Source of the DNA: Rhyacophila brunnea
Lineage: Eukaryota; Arthropoda; Insecta; Trichoptera; Rhyacophilidae
Assembly (NCBI GenBank): GCA_022495005.1
Contig: JAGYXB010000440.1
Coordinates: 496,001 to 560,000 of the forward strand
Length of the DNA: 64,000 bases
Direction: 5' to 3'
The translations under genes and the position numbers were made by a program. The notes beneath the pieces were generated by a model. It did no database searches. It had not been told where the DNA came from and saw only the letters and a program-made list of their open reading frames with translations. The stretch's first letter is position 1. Every line of letters starts with the position of its first letter. Below are positions 34,081 through 45,810 of the stretch, one piece after another.

Positions 34081-34084
34081 TAAA

Positions 34085-34312
34085 GACCTCAAATGGAAAT
34101 GGACTGGACAAATAGCTCGAAGAAGGGACAATCGTTGGACAAATCTAGTCTACGCAAGGTAGACCTAGAGGCCGCTGGATCGATGACATGATAAAGTTCT
34201 GCGGAAGTACGTGGTAACGCAACGCACATGACCGAGAGAAGTGGAATCAGCTTGGAGAGGCCTTCATCCAGCGGTGAATAGATTCAGGCTGATGATGATG
34301 AAGTACCTACTT
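34085..34312 (+). mobile_element. RTE-type non-LTR 3' end with GATGAT tail
   Basis: It encodes, with stops, LKWKWTGQIARRRDNRWTN near the left. This corresponds to the conserved KW.WAGHIARR.D.RW tail of insect endonuclease/reverse transcriptases. Then come cgctggatcgatgacatg and gagaggccttcatccagcgg, ending in gattcaggctgatgatgatg. Only the 3' end is present, as expected from 5' truncation during target-primed reverse transcription. Confidence 0.8.
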
Positions 34313-36360
34313 AAATGCAGTTTTATTCAGAACGATTTAATTATTAATTAGATACACGCGTCTATTGGAATGCAATATTTTGTTATTTTTAATATAATAA
34401 GATCAATGATTAGTATTTTTTTTTTAATATGAATACCTGGTCAACTTTTAAATGATTAAAAAAATATGTGTTTACCGCGCTTTGAATTTGCAACATAGGT
34501 TTTAGAAAAATGTTTAATTACCGATAATTTGGTTTAAGGAAGACAGCCATAAAAGTCTCATTGAGCAAACAGTCATTTATATTGATGTATATTAGAGGTG
34601 AGTTGGAAATACTGTCACCAGTTTGTGTACTCGAGTTTCGGATGAAATTACCCATACTCAGTATGTGTGGCCCAATAAACTTATTCTAAAAAACTTGTGA
34701 TGATACATCGCGAGTCACTGTTCTGCTCGGCTTCTCGCCAGTTGGTAGACTTTCAACACTATTGATAGTAAATGCGTGCGAACGAGAAGCGCTTGAATAT
34801 AGGTATATTTTAATTTATTAGTCTATTGCGTTCGAATGTATGAATAATAGGTCATAGATTTTGTGTCGCAGCACAGTGGTGAGATGACGCACAGGCTTAG
34901 ACTTGTTATATGACCGCTCAAAACATGTTTAAAATTTTAAAAAAATCACTGTTATTCTTTTTTGTTAACAAGAATATTGTAACCTAGCAGAAAAACAACT
35001 CATAAATTTAAAATGTTTTTAAAATTTTATAATAAATGAGACTTTTCGACAAGCGGAGCTCAGTGTATTTTTAGCGATTCTATTGAAACCGATAGACAGT
35101 CTGAGTTCCCTGAGCCGATACGTATTTCAAATACTAATATGGAGCTGGTTTTAGTTTCAGTTGAGTATGAAACTTTCGTCGCATACGCACGCCAAACGCT
35201 CTATATAGTATTCCAAATACTGGTAAGTATTTTGGAACAAGTTTCTGTACTGTTTTTTTTATACTGGTAGTATGTAGGTATACTAAGTCTTCAAAATCGA
35301 CCAGTTTTCCCATCTCTTATGTATATACTATACATAGTTATTTTTAAAGATTAAAATAATTTATAAATATTACTAAGTATTTTTTACACTCTCTGTCTGA
35401 AGGCAGTCAGATCGTTCCAAAGCTACGCAAATATAGTGGAGGATATTGTAACAGTTTTTTTTAGAAAGACTATTTTCTAACCTATCGGTTAATCTACTGG
35501 GTTTTTCTACAAGATTTAATCAAAAATTAAAAAATCCAGGCACACGTGAACTTGAACCTTGGGTTCGCACAAGTAGGTATACTATGGCTTTGGAGACGTA
35601 CGCTTTGCCTGTTATATTATTGTATTAAACTCATTAAATTTTAAATATTTTTCTTATTTCCTAATGGAAAATAGCAGAGAGGATCGATTTCCTACACACG
35701 CATCGCTTAACCCTTTCATGAAGCCCTATCTTTAAAAAAAAATTCTTTCGTAACTATCCGAGCTTAAGGTCAATGTTTTCCATTTTCCCGCTGCAGTAGA
35801 AGTCACGCGATCCAAATTACCTCTCCGTTGTGTTGTGTTGTTATCATCGCGAAGGGGTTACGTAGATATAAAAAAATATTATAATATAAACGAAGTATTT
35901 GTGAGGAAGCCGTAAGCATTTTCATTCTGAATAAGCTCTTCCGTGTTCAACGAAGCTTGCGTTCAGGGACTGCAATCCCGGATAAAATGTCTAATTCCAT
36001 TTAAAATTACAAAGTATTTTTTCAATCTCATGTTATTAGAATTACTGAAGAAAATGCCCTGATGAGGGAAGTTGTCTTGTATTTTATCTCATGGGAAAAC
36101 AATTTTTTGTTTCACTAGGTACCTAGCATATTTTCTTTTGTCATGTTTTTGTGCTACTACCATTAGAATTATTGTCCCATTATTTTCGTGTCATTGTGTA
36201 AGGATTACACATTTTCGTTGTTCTCCCAGCTTCTTGCTACGTTTTGAGTGAATAAGGCGTTTTAATTACAGTTATAATAAATTCGTATTAAATTGTAAAC
36301 AAAACGATACTTAATAAAAAAAATATTTGTCATATTTTTACCATACAGTTCTAAGAACTA
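34313..36360. other. Mostly unassigned; possible SINE A scrap at 35535-35590
   Basis: No gene seen. At 35548-35585, acttgaaccttgggttcgcacaagtaggtata resembles the B-box-to-body junction of SINE family A (ttgaatcctgggtctg, gcaagtacac) but is short and diverged. Confidence 0.35.
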
Positions 36361-36432
36361 GGGATCAAGAAGAGCGGTAGGAGCTAGTCCTTCATCCAGT
36401 AACGGATCAACCCCGGCTGATGATGATGATAA
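36360..36432 (+). mobile_element. RTE 3' tail fragment
   Basis: aactagggatcaagaagagcgg then tagtccttcatccagtaacg, gatcaaccccggctgatgatgatgat. This is the same tail as the 18495-18740 and 51850-52270 copies. Confidence 0.75.
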
Positions 36433-37014
36433 GCATACTCATCACTGTATGATTATTACTTCTAACAAAGATGGCGATCATGCTATCACTTATTTTTAAA
36501 CAACATTTTAGTCTTAACTGTCAATTCGTGGTAAAAAGACATTGCATTATTGAAAATAAATCAAAATTCATTCGACATAGTTGATTAGTTATCAGGACTT
36601 GAGTTGACAATGTCGTATTGAAGCGGACGAAACCGGTCCAGATGATTATTAAAGTATTTGGATTAAATACTACATAAATTGTGTTTTATTTTAATTTACG
36701 AATTTACGAACGATAATGAAAGTCAGTATTTAAATAACATGTTGCATTATAGAAGAGAGTGGTTTCCCTTTCAAATTAGTAGACATGGTTTTTATTTCAT
36801 TCTCATAAGTTTAGGCCCCTTATCTATAGAATATGGTTTTCTTCATCATCTTTGGGTATGCATAAGATTTTGCCGATCTTATAATTCCGTGGAAAGTGAA
36901 AGTGATTACGTCTTATTTCGAATGCAAGATTTTTTATCAAAAATTGTATTATATCAAAACAATATTACAACACTAGTGTTCACGTTATTAATATTATGAA
37001 AAGTAGTAATCTCT

Positions 37015-37023
37015 GCAATGTTT
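37015..37023. repeat. Left 9 bp duplication of the short foldback element
   Basis: GCAATGTTT, identical to 37565-37573. Confidence 0.93.
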
Positions 37024-37564
37024 GGGTGCCGGACGAAATCCCGAATGCTGAAATCCCGAATGGCCGAAATCCCGAAAGCCTAAATCCCGAAAGCCGAAAT
37101 CCCGAAAGCCGAAATCCCGAAGGCCGAAATCCCGAATGCTGAAATCCCGAATGGCCGGAATCCCGAAGGCCGAAATCCCGAAAAATAAAAAAAATTACAA
37201 ACACTAATAATTGCGCAAAAAATGGATTTGTCTCTGGCAAAAATTGCGCAATTCAAGATTGCGCACTTATTGATGTTTGTATTTTTTTATATTTCCACAA
37301 AAAATGTGTTTTGTCTCTTGCAAAAATTGCGCAATTCAAGATTGCGCAATTATTGGTGTTTGTATTTTTTATTTTTCGGGATTTCGGCCTTCGGGATTCC
37401 GGCCATTCGGGATTTCGGCTATTCGGGATTTCAGCGTTCGGGATTTCGGTATTCGGGATTTCGGCTTTCGGGATTTATGCTTTCAGGATTTCGGCCATTC
37501 GGGATTTCAGCATTCAGGATTTCGGCCTTCGGGATTCTGGCCTTCGGGATTTTGACCCAAACCC
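37024..37564. mobile_element. Short foldback element, 541 bp, same family as 47-9156
   Basis: It begins GGGTGCCGGACGAAATCCCG and ends ATTTTGACCCAAACCC, as in the giant copy. Each arm is an array of 15-16 bp GAAATCCCGAA units (37035-37185 and, inverted, about 37374-37552). The centre does not contain the 117 bp unit. Instead it has a direct repeat of about 100 bp built on caaaaattgcgcaattcaag (37239 and 37320), bounded by inverted caaacactaataattgcgca / tgcgcaattattggtgtttg. Perfect 9 bp duplications flank it. Overlapping small ORFs in all frames come from the tandem repeats. Confidence 0.94.
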
Positions 37565-37573
37565 GCAATGTTT
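37565..37573. repeat. Right 9 bp duplication of the short foldback element
   Basis: GCAATGTTT, exact match to 37015-37023. Confidence 0.93.
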
Positions 37574-38088
37574 TACTTATATATAGATAATATTAATTTG
37601 AATAAACATCTTGGTAATTATTTAAAAAAAAATAAGAAAATTGATGTATTAATTTATGACATCTTCCCTAATTTATTGTTTTTGTTTTTTTTATGTTATT
37701 CCTACTTCTTTTTTACTTTAAAAATATGTTTTTTTTGGGTGAAACATCGCATTAAATATAATCCTGTGATCTTCGCACTTTCGATCCCGGATTTATCTGT
37801 ATCAAGAAATCAAACGGTATCCCGGCATTGAAAACCCTACCGGTGTAATTTTACGTGGCGTAGTTAAATTATTGCGCAAACGTTAATGGTCTTTGGTCTT
37901 GAAATTTTCTGCCATTCTCATCAATGTAATTGAGTTATGAACTGAAGCCGTTTTAAAATGGTTGACACGTTTATTCATCATATGATAGGGAATAGTACGA
38001 CTTCTATATAGTGACCGATTCGTTGTCATCATGTCCTTTTTAGAAACCTCAAAATTCCACCCCCAACTTCGTTGTATATTTTTCTGTA

Positions 38089-38517
38089 TTTTACAACATT
38101 TTTCTTAGCTCCTATTCTTATTTGTCCGGTGGTTCTTTGTCCGGTATAAATCTTGCAATCGATTTTTAACTAACTTTCCGACTAGCTAGACTTTTAGAAT
38201 ATACCAGAACACGACGCCAATGCATTTTTTAAATTTTAGCCATCTTTAGCCATCATTTTCAGTTAATTCTGTTTTGTATGAAAAGTTATTTCGACATCAT
38301 TATTGGTTGCTAGGGGTCTGGGGTCCTAGCAACTAAATTATTAATATATACGTGCGTTACTATGGAAATCAATATGACATGTCAAAATGACATTTCAGTA
38401 TTATTTCTATCAAGTACAAATTTTTTTGACTTTTTAAGCTAGTCAAGTCAAGTTTATATGATTCAACAGAAAATTTAAAAATGTTGTATATAAAAAGTTC
38501 TTTTTATCTTGTAATTT
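38089..38517 (+). repeat. R470 copy 5
   Basis: A somewhat shorter copy (tttacaacatttttcttagc to cttgtaattttac). Part of the ttgaattcattttcag region is deleted near 38240. The hairpin ttgctaggggtctggggtcctagcaa is intact. Confidence 0.88.
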
Positions 38518-39980
38518 TACACTGACTACGGCGATCTATATCGACACCGTCCTCTACCTATAGCTTAATTTGAAGATTTTAGATTTCTTTAGATTTTTGA
38601 AATTTAAAGAATTCGGAGTATAGCTATCAGTTACGGAACACAAAATTAATGGGAACTGGCTTACCTTACTGCGTACGGTAGGTATACCAGGGTACGGATC
38701 TCGAGTGTCGAAATTATTAAATTAGCTGAATGCAGAGCTATTCTAACTCACATTTGAATTATTTTGAAATAGCCTACTTCAGTTATTTATTATTTATATA
38801 GACAAGTGTACGCACCATTATTTTCATCAATACCTAACCCTACTAAATTATGATGCATACATTTATCCATAAAAATAATAAATAATTTTAGTAAGTTGTT
38901 TCAAAGAACTATCTCGTAAAAATTTTCAAATATAAGTTAGAATAGTTCTGCATTAAAGCAAAGTTAAACACGTGTTAAAGAATATATTTTATTTTCAATA
39001 GTTACGCCTCTCTCCTAATATGCATGAAAATTTGTCACATGAACGAAACGCGCATTCACAATTTGTAGTCCGTCGATGCGCTTTGTTTCCCTTGGTTTTA
39101 CGACCTAAAGTAATAAAGCGAACCCTGTTTTAAACCCTTGGTTCATGGCGACGTCTTCTGACTTATTCTGTTGTGTCAATTTTGGTACACATGAAACTGC
39201 AATGTGGAATGAAGTAGGTAACATATTTTCCGCTTATTTTCATATATAAAAGCTTTTCAATATAAAAGGGATTCAACATTAACAGCAATGTTTTTTTAAA
39301 ACCCTAATAATTGCTGCCCAATCCTTGCGATGGTCCCATTAAAAATGATCACCCGTCTACTTCATTGTAACTTGGAAATTTTATCAGCTGTCTCTTTCAC
39401 ACAGTACATGGTTTCCTATCTACTCCGATAACACAGTATCAATTATTATAATAAATTAAAATAAGATATTAAATCAAATGTAAATTTTGGTACCTACTCA
39501 CACTTTACAAAATGATAATATGCATAATATAAAATAAGATAAATTCCATATTTTTTAAAAATAGTTTATAGATATTTCAGTTGTCACATCATTAGCACGG
39601 CGAATGCGTATTAATAATAGTGTGGCGACTGACTAATAGCAATCGACAAATATATCAATCCGTTGAATTTAGCGTAAATTATATAAGTAAACATTATCAT
39701 TTTATAGAACGGAATTCTATCAAGTAAAATGATTATATAACAATAGCTCTCATACTCGATAAAGCTCACCATTTGAGTGAAACATGTTGTATAATATTTT
39801 TTTTATAATGTAGTGAATATCAAGTGACCAAGTGACAGGAGAGAGGCAGAGGCTAGATAGACGCTTTTGAATTATGTTGGAGGTGGACGTTTATAATCTC
39901 GTCGATAGCAAAACGTACCAACAAAGATTATATTATAATAATACATAATTTTGAAAACACTTCTGAGAAAATGTATTAAA
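38518..39980. other. No recognisable feature
   Basis: AT-rich, no credible ORF, RNA gene or repeat match. Confidence 0.4.
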
Positions 39981-39984
39981 CCAT

Positions 39985-40098
39985 TAGAAAAAATCTTTTT
40001 GTAAAAAGTAAGACACCCCGCAGGATCGCACCTGCATCTATTGGGTTTTGCGCCCGTGCACATTGACCATAATGCTAAAGGCGCCGTACTTAATTGCA
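39985..40098 (-). mobile_element. tRNA-derived SINE (family B)
   Basis: The minus strand reads ggcgcctttagcattatgg (A-box region), gtgcacgggcgcaaaaccc and the B-box-like ggtgcgatcctgcgg, followed by ggtgtcttactttttac and aaaaagattttt. It matches 25165-25280. It directly abuts a non-LTR fragment at 40100. Confidence 0.72.
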
Positions 40099-40099
40099 T

Positions 40100-40385
40100 A
40101 TTCAGTGATTCGAGAGAGACTCTCCTTGGTTCACCTTCGTCGAATTCTTCAGTTTTTTGGTTATATAGCCCGCAGAGAAGATGACAATCTGCAAAAATTT
40201 GTAATGTTGGGCCGGGTAAAAGGTTGGTGGGGGTTGGACAGACCAAATCAAGAATGCCACAGGTTTCGAATCGTCGGGGCCCAGAAGGATGGAGCAATAG
40301 CCGTCGAGAAGACTGTCAGATGGCCACGATCACTCATGGGTCACGATTCTCAGTCATGAGGTCCTGATAAATAATACGAAGCGAT
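40100..40385 (+). mobile_element. Non-LTR retrotransposon 3' coding end (family D)
   Basis: The plus-strand ORF holds RRILQFFGYIARREDDNLQK, then a GRVKG..G..RPNQ run and a terminal HDSQS. These positions match the conserved C-terminal tail (FFGHIARR.D.L, GRV.G.RGRGRP, HDPQ) of insect reverse-transcriptase proteins. No polymerase motif is present, and the reading frame shifts after RPNQ. It is a decayed 5'-truncated copy, related to 27325-27630. Confidence 0.7.
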
Positions 40386-41639
40386 TGATGCTTTTTTATA
40401 AAGAAGAAGAGTTTTCTTCGTTCTTCCCAGTCCTTATGATTAAATCCTTATCCACATGCATAATATATTCAGTGATATTTTACTCGTATGAAGCTATTAA
40501 ATTAAATAATTGATATTATGTTCACTTATGAATTACCCAATATTTTGTTAGATATATTATTTTCCTAACATAATTTTATATACACCCTTATTATTTCACG
40601 TCAATTCTTTGCCATCCCATTAAGTTGATTGAGTGAGACATTAAGCTCCATTCAAATAACTTTTGAATGGGCTTAGTTGTACGTTATAATATCATTTGAG
40701 GCAAGTCTTGCGTAAATAATGAGAAACAGTAGTAGAACTGTCAAAAGAGTAAATGCTAAACATTTTAGTGCCACTACACTGCGCTCAACACTGCGTACAA
40801 CAACAAAACCCGCGACGGCGAACCTATGGCACGGGAATGTTTTATGTTGAGAAAAATAAATAATTAAAAAAAAAATTACAAAAAAGTTTTAAAAATAAAT
40901 TTAGATATCATATATTATAATATTAAAAATAATCACGACATATTATCCATGCGTATTTTCTTCGGTTTTTAATAATATTTTTACCAATAATATTTACAAT
41001 CGATGCCCAAGCGGGAACGACGAAATTCGTGCATAAATGACAGATCGCGTTGTATAAAAAATAACAGGCAAATACTCTTATAAGATAAGTCGGTCCTTAG
41101 GTTTTATGCGTCACACATAATACTATCGCACTGACCTCATAAGGCGGCGGGGAGAGCCGCGCCACGAACCTATGATAATACCACTGTAGCGAGAGAATGC
41201 CTCATCTGATCGGATACTTCTGGCGTCAACTTGTGCGCAATGAACCAAACTAAATAATACTCAAGAACTCGATTATAATTTTTGAACTTTTTAAATAAAA
41301 TACTTATAACTATTTTTTCATTTTTTCCTACTCGGCACGTCAGACAGTCAAAAAATATTATTTGGGAAATTTTGGCACGCGTACGTAAAAAGGTTCTTCA
41401 GCGCTGAACTAGACTAATTCGTGCATATTGATCTACGTAACACACCTTGAACGATTTAAATTTACAGTCCCACTAGTTTCCGTTAGAATTTATCCATACA
41501 AACATGACACGATGCGGCCAACTACTATGACAGTTTATTATGCATATGAATAACACTTGGTATCTCTGAACAAAGTTGTGGATATGAGACATATTATATC
41601 TCATATTTACGGGCGAAAAGATCACATGCCAAATGAAAA

Positions 41640-41875
41640 TGGAGACTGCGCTGGATCGGCCACATTCATATAATGCCGGAGGAGTTACCAGCAAACACGG
41701 ATATATACACATTTCCTGAGTTCAAGAAAAGATCAGGATGGCCAAAACTGAGATGGCTGACCTTCACCACTGTAGATTTAAGAATGTTTGGCCAAAGCAA
41801 TTGGAAAGCGTCGGTGCTTTACGTCTCGTATGGAAAAAGCTTTTGGAGAAAAAGTCAAGCCCACTAAGGGTTGGT
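41640..41875 (+). mobile_element. Non-LTR retrotransposon C-terminal fragment (family E)
   Basis: The peptide RWIGHIHIMPEELPANTDIY, then GWPKLRWLTFTTVDLRMFG..NWKAS and later SFWRKSQAH follows the RWLGH..RMP.., GRPKLRW...DL...G..NW..A tail pattern of Jockey/CR1-like elements. The conserved G-R-P is GWP here. The fragment is truncated at both sides. Confidence 0.65.
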
Positions 41876-42168
41876 AATGGTTTTCTATTCATTGATTTAA
41901 AAGACACGATTTAAGAATGTAGCATTCGCTATTGGACGTACATATTTTGAAAAATATGTATAGCGAACGACACTCGAACCTACATCCATCAGATTCCAGC
42001 CAACGTGTTTTACCAATACTAATCGCGCCGATATCTAACAACTCTGCTTCCGTGATTTTATCTCAAATTCCGTTAACATTCGCTGCCATTTTTGTGATAT
42101 TTAATAAAGTATTTACAATAGTTGCTTACCATGGTTCCTAGATGGCGTTAGGACTCAGGATCTCTCTA

Positions 42169-42560
42169 CATGAAGCGCCTAGTTTCAAAAGCCCCTAAAA
42201 CGGCTTCTGAAAATTTTTGAGTTAGATATGTATTTAGATGGATATTTTTGTTACCTATATGATGGCCAAAGATTGGACTCAAAAAACGCCTAAAACCGTA
42301 ATACGTATGATCAAAAATTAGTGTAAATTTCAGAACCCGCTAAAATGGTTGGGTGTGCTTTCCAAATACCTCTAAAATTAATAAGCCAAAATATTCTTTA
42401 GAATGTACGAATTAAACAATAAATACATAAAGTTCACAGATTTAATAGTTATGAGTTTTCTCATTTTTCTCAAAACTAGTCGTACCTAAAATCGTTTTGC
42501 TCATTTTTCTCAGAACTACCTAAAATCGTTTTAGAGGGCTTTGAAACTAGACGCTTCTTG
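42169..42560. mobile_element. TA-flanked MITE, Tc1/mariner-like
   Basis: The left end CATGAAGCGCCTAGTTTCAAA and the right end (reverse complement) CAAGAAGCGTCTAGTTTCAAA are inverted repeats of about 30 bp reaching cctaaaacg/cgttttagag. Both ends abut TA. An internal block (gctcatttttctcaaaact, acctaaaatcgttttg) is duplicated near the right. No ORF; 392 bp. Confidence 0.78.
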
Positions 42561-43324
42561 TACGTCAAAATAAAATACCTGTGTTTTATTTTACAGGTGG
42601 CCTTAATTATTGCTAAAAAAGTTGGTCCGATGTATGCAAGATCGAGTCCCGTTCGATAAAATATTTTTTCTTATACCTAAGTAGTGTTTAACAGGATTCG
42701 AAATTTTAAATGCAGTGCGCTTTATTTTTTTTCAATTAAGTAGGTATTCAGAAAAATCACCCATTTCTTACTCTATAGTCAATACTCTTTAGTATGTTTC
42801 ATATCGTGACGTAGCCTACAATACACTCCCATAGTTGCACGTGTGGACTCCGCGTGAATGGATGTCATCAAGAGTGTGGCAATTATATTTCCATCAAAAG
42901 ATAATTTCCGGCTTTTCCTTCGCAGCGATAACTCGTGACGAATTGTTTCCGTTTTTTGACATCTTATAAAATGAGCTCAAGTAACAGTTCCATTTTCCAT
43001 TGCGATGTAAGTAATGACTCTAACGAGTACACCCCTACTTTTCAGTATTTTCTACATATATATATTATTTATTAGAGATATATTTGTCGGATCACAATGT
43101 GATAAAAACGCCTTGCATTAATGTTGGAGTAGGTATATTTGTATATTTATATATCGGTAGCAAGTGTATAATAAAATATTATACAATAAAAACATGCTTT
43201 TTAAATATTGTTTTAATAAAATGATAAGTATTTTAAATGTATCATTTCAACTGATCGGGGAAGAAGGGAGTTGACCAAATTTATTCTATACAAAGGAACG
43301 GCTGGCCTGCAAGCATCAAAGCTG

Positions 43325-44182
43325 GCTTGCGTTTTCCTAACTATCGACTCGTGTGTCACCCGACGACATGACGTAATTGTGACGTAAGCCAATACACGCT
43401 CGAGGCAAGCCGCCCAACGCACACTGCTCACCATAGATATTATTATGCTGAAACACCCATTTGCTTATGGGGACAATGGATAACGCCACTATTTTAGTAG
43501 CGTTATATTCTCGAATGCTATTATCACTCCGGTAGTACGTCACAATGATGTCATATGACGTCATGTCGACCGGGCGACTACAATTCGCAAGTTCTAACAT
43601 AAGGCCCCTGCACCGCGATTTCCTAACTATCGACTCGTGTGGCACCAGACGACATGACGTAATTGTGACGTCAGCCAATACACGCTCGAGGCATGCCGCC
43701 CAGCGCGCAGTGCTCACCGTAGATATTATTACGATGAAACACCTATATGTGTATGGTGACAATGAATAGCGCCGCTGTCTGAGTAGCGTTATTTTCTCGA
43801 GTGCTATTATCACTCCGGTAGTACGTCACAATGATGTCATATGACGTCATGTCGACCGGGCGACTACAACTCGCAAGTTCTAACATAAGGCCCCTGCACC
43901 GCGATTTCCTAACTATCGACTCGTGTGGCACCAGACGACATGACGTAATTGTGACGTCAGCCAATACACGCTCGAGGCATGCCGCCCAGCGCGCAGTGCT
44001 CACCGTAGATATTATTACGATGAAACACCTATATGTGTATGGTGACAATGAATAGCGCCGCTGTCTGAGTAGCGTTATTTTCTCGAGTGCTGTTATCACT
44101 CCGGTAGTACGTCACAATGATGTCATATGACGTCATGTCGACCGGGAAGCTTGCACTCGCAAGTTCTAACATAGGGCCCCAG
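43325..44182. repeat. 286 bp tandem repeat (three copies) rich in TGACGTCA
   Basis: Units start at about 43336, 43622 and 43908 (cctaactatcgactcgtg) with an exact 286 bp offset. Copies 2 and 3 are almost identical; copy 1 is more diverged. Each unit has catgacgtaattgtgacgtcagccaat and tacgtcacaatgatgtcatatgacgtcatg, so several CRE-like TGACGTCA/TGACGTAA sites and a CCAAT-like box recur per unit. Identical small ORFs at 43545-43769 and 43831-44055 follow from the duplication and look non-coding. The third unit diverges after gtcgaccgggaagc. Confidence 0.92.
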
Positions 44183-44763
44183 GGTCGCCATTTTCTCGTC
44201 GTAATTTACAAACAGTAGTACTGCCACCGGAGAGTACTTATATTTTTTTCTGCAGTTACTAGTTCAACCATAATGCAATAAAATATTGTAATACAAAAAG
44301 TTTATTTTCGTTATAGTCTACGCTCTGCATATTAAATTTATATGTTTTGTTTAACTTGTTAAATCAATGTTATAGCCCCATAGTTTTGCGCCTCTGTTTT
44401 TGTATTAATCTGTCCACCACTCTTATCAATACCAAGTATTAGGCAAACGCATACAGAACTACCTAATGTATTTGATAATGTTCGCTTAATCACCCCATTA
44501 TTTCACGATTTATTCCTTATTTTATTAGGTATATTTATATATCTGCTTTTCTTGTCAACCTAACGTCTGAGAATGCTATGCTTAATTTTATTAATTAAGG
44601 TTTATTTTATATACCTAATCATCGTAGCCTCTTGAAGCATCGACTGCATTCAACCACTGTAATCAATTAGGTTATTGTTCAACCCCTAATCCATTATACA
44701 TTATTACCAAGTTATCATATATTACGTTCTAATAAACCCGGTTAAAATATAAATACGTGTTTA

Positions 44764-45313
44764 TAGTCCAGGATCCCATAGACTTTTCGTATACATAATA
44801 TGCGGAACGTATTCTGACAATAAATTGGAATAGGTTCTAGGGGTCACAAAGATATATAATGTCGATGTTGCCAGGCGATATTAGTGGTACTTACATTTTT
44901 TTTAATTGAGGTTTTAATTTTTTTTCTTATCATCCACCAAAAATTGTTCTGAGTTCTTCAATAAAACCAGCACCGAACCAGGGATTGATTGAAAATGCAA
45001 TAATTGTACCATGCCATCGGCATGGTAATAGAACGGTTCGTCCCACTTGATAATATAAAAAATAATAAAACCAAGACTTGATTGAAGGATTGATTGAAAA
45101 TGCAATAATTGTACCATGCTATCGGCATGGTCGCAGAACGATTCGTCCCATTTGAAAAAATAAAAATAGTGGGTAGTGCAATGTGTTCAAAATTATCGAT
45201 TCTCATACCAACATCGACATTATATATCTTTGTGACCCCTAGAACCTATCCCAATTGTCAGAATGCGTTCCGCATAATATTATGTATACGAAAAGTCTAT
45301 GGGATCCAGCACT
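44764..45313. mobile_element. Long-TIR DNA element with internal tandem repeat
   Basis: ggatcccatagacttttcg (44771) through aatgtcgatgttg is inverted at about 45203-45307, giving a near-perfect terminal repeat of about 100 bp. Between the arms lies a direct repeat of about 105 bp, starting near 44984 and 45089. Each unit has gattgattgaaaatgcaata and a palindrome ccatgccatcggcatgg. I could not fix a target duplication; the outermost bases atagt/actat are a weak inverted match. ORFs crossing it (for example 45109-45489) show no family resemblance. Confidence 0.88.
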
Positions 45314-45810
45314 ATTACATGAAGTTGATCCCGCCGTTCCATAACACCAAAAAACGATTCAAATGTAAACGTAGGTACAATAAATTAGAATTAAAATTAA
45401 AATTCCATAAGTATGTACCCGATAGCATTAATTTATTACATACTTATTATATTCTTTGCGACCTCATCTACGATTTTAAAGTTTGGTGAAATTAATATTT
45501 CACTCGTGTTTGAAATAAATATGTCATAAACGGCCTACTGCAATTTAATTCGGTAATGTCATGCAAAACTTCTGCGCGGTTATTTTTAATTTAGCAATGC
45601 GAGGGGGATACCTATAATTTATTTGAAATCATAAAAAAATCGCTAGGCCAATTCAAAATCACGCATTCCTAAAACAATCGCATATTTTATTACACAACTC
45701 CGAGTTTTTAATATATTGGAAGCTTTCTATAGATTTTTTACATAATATTATATTAAAAATATTGTGCTCTCTGATCCCTAACTTTAATATTAATTATTTT
45801 ATAATATAGA

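Noticed and set aside
37568..37840. Possible further hAT right end (ggcattgaaaaccctacc at about 37826-37842)
   Set aside because: It resembles the TAGGGATTCCAATCCCG end only loosely; no left end or 8 bp duplication was found.
43545..44055. Two identical 74-codon ORFs as duplicated genes
   Set aside because: They are frames of the 286 bp tandem repeat; the more diverged first unit does not preserve them.
45109..45489. 126-codon ORF
   Set aside because: It starts inside the long-TIR element and crosses its inverted repeat; composition is not protein-like and it is not conserved in the paired arm.
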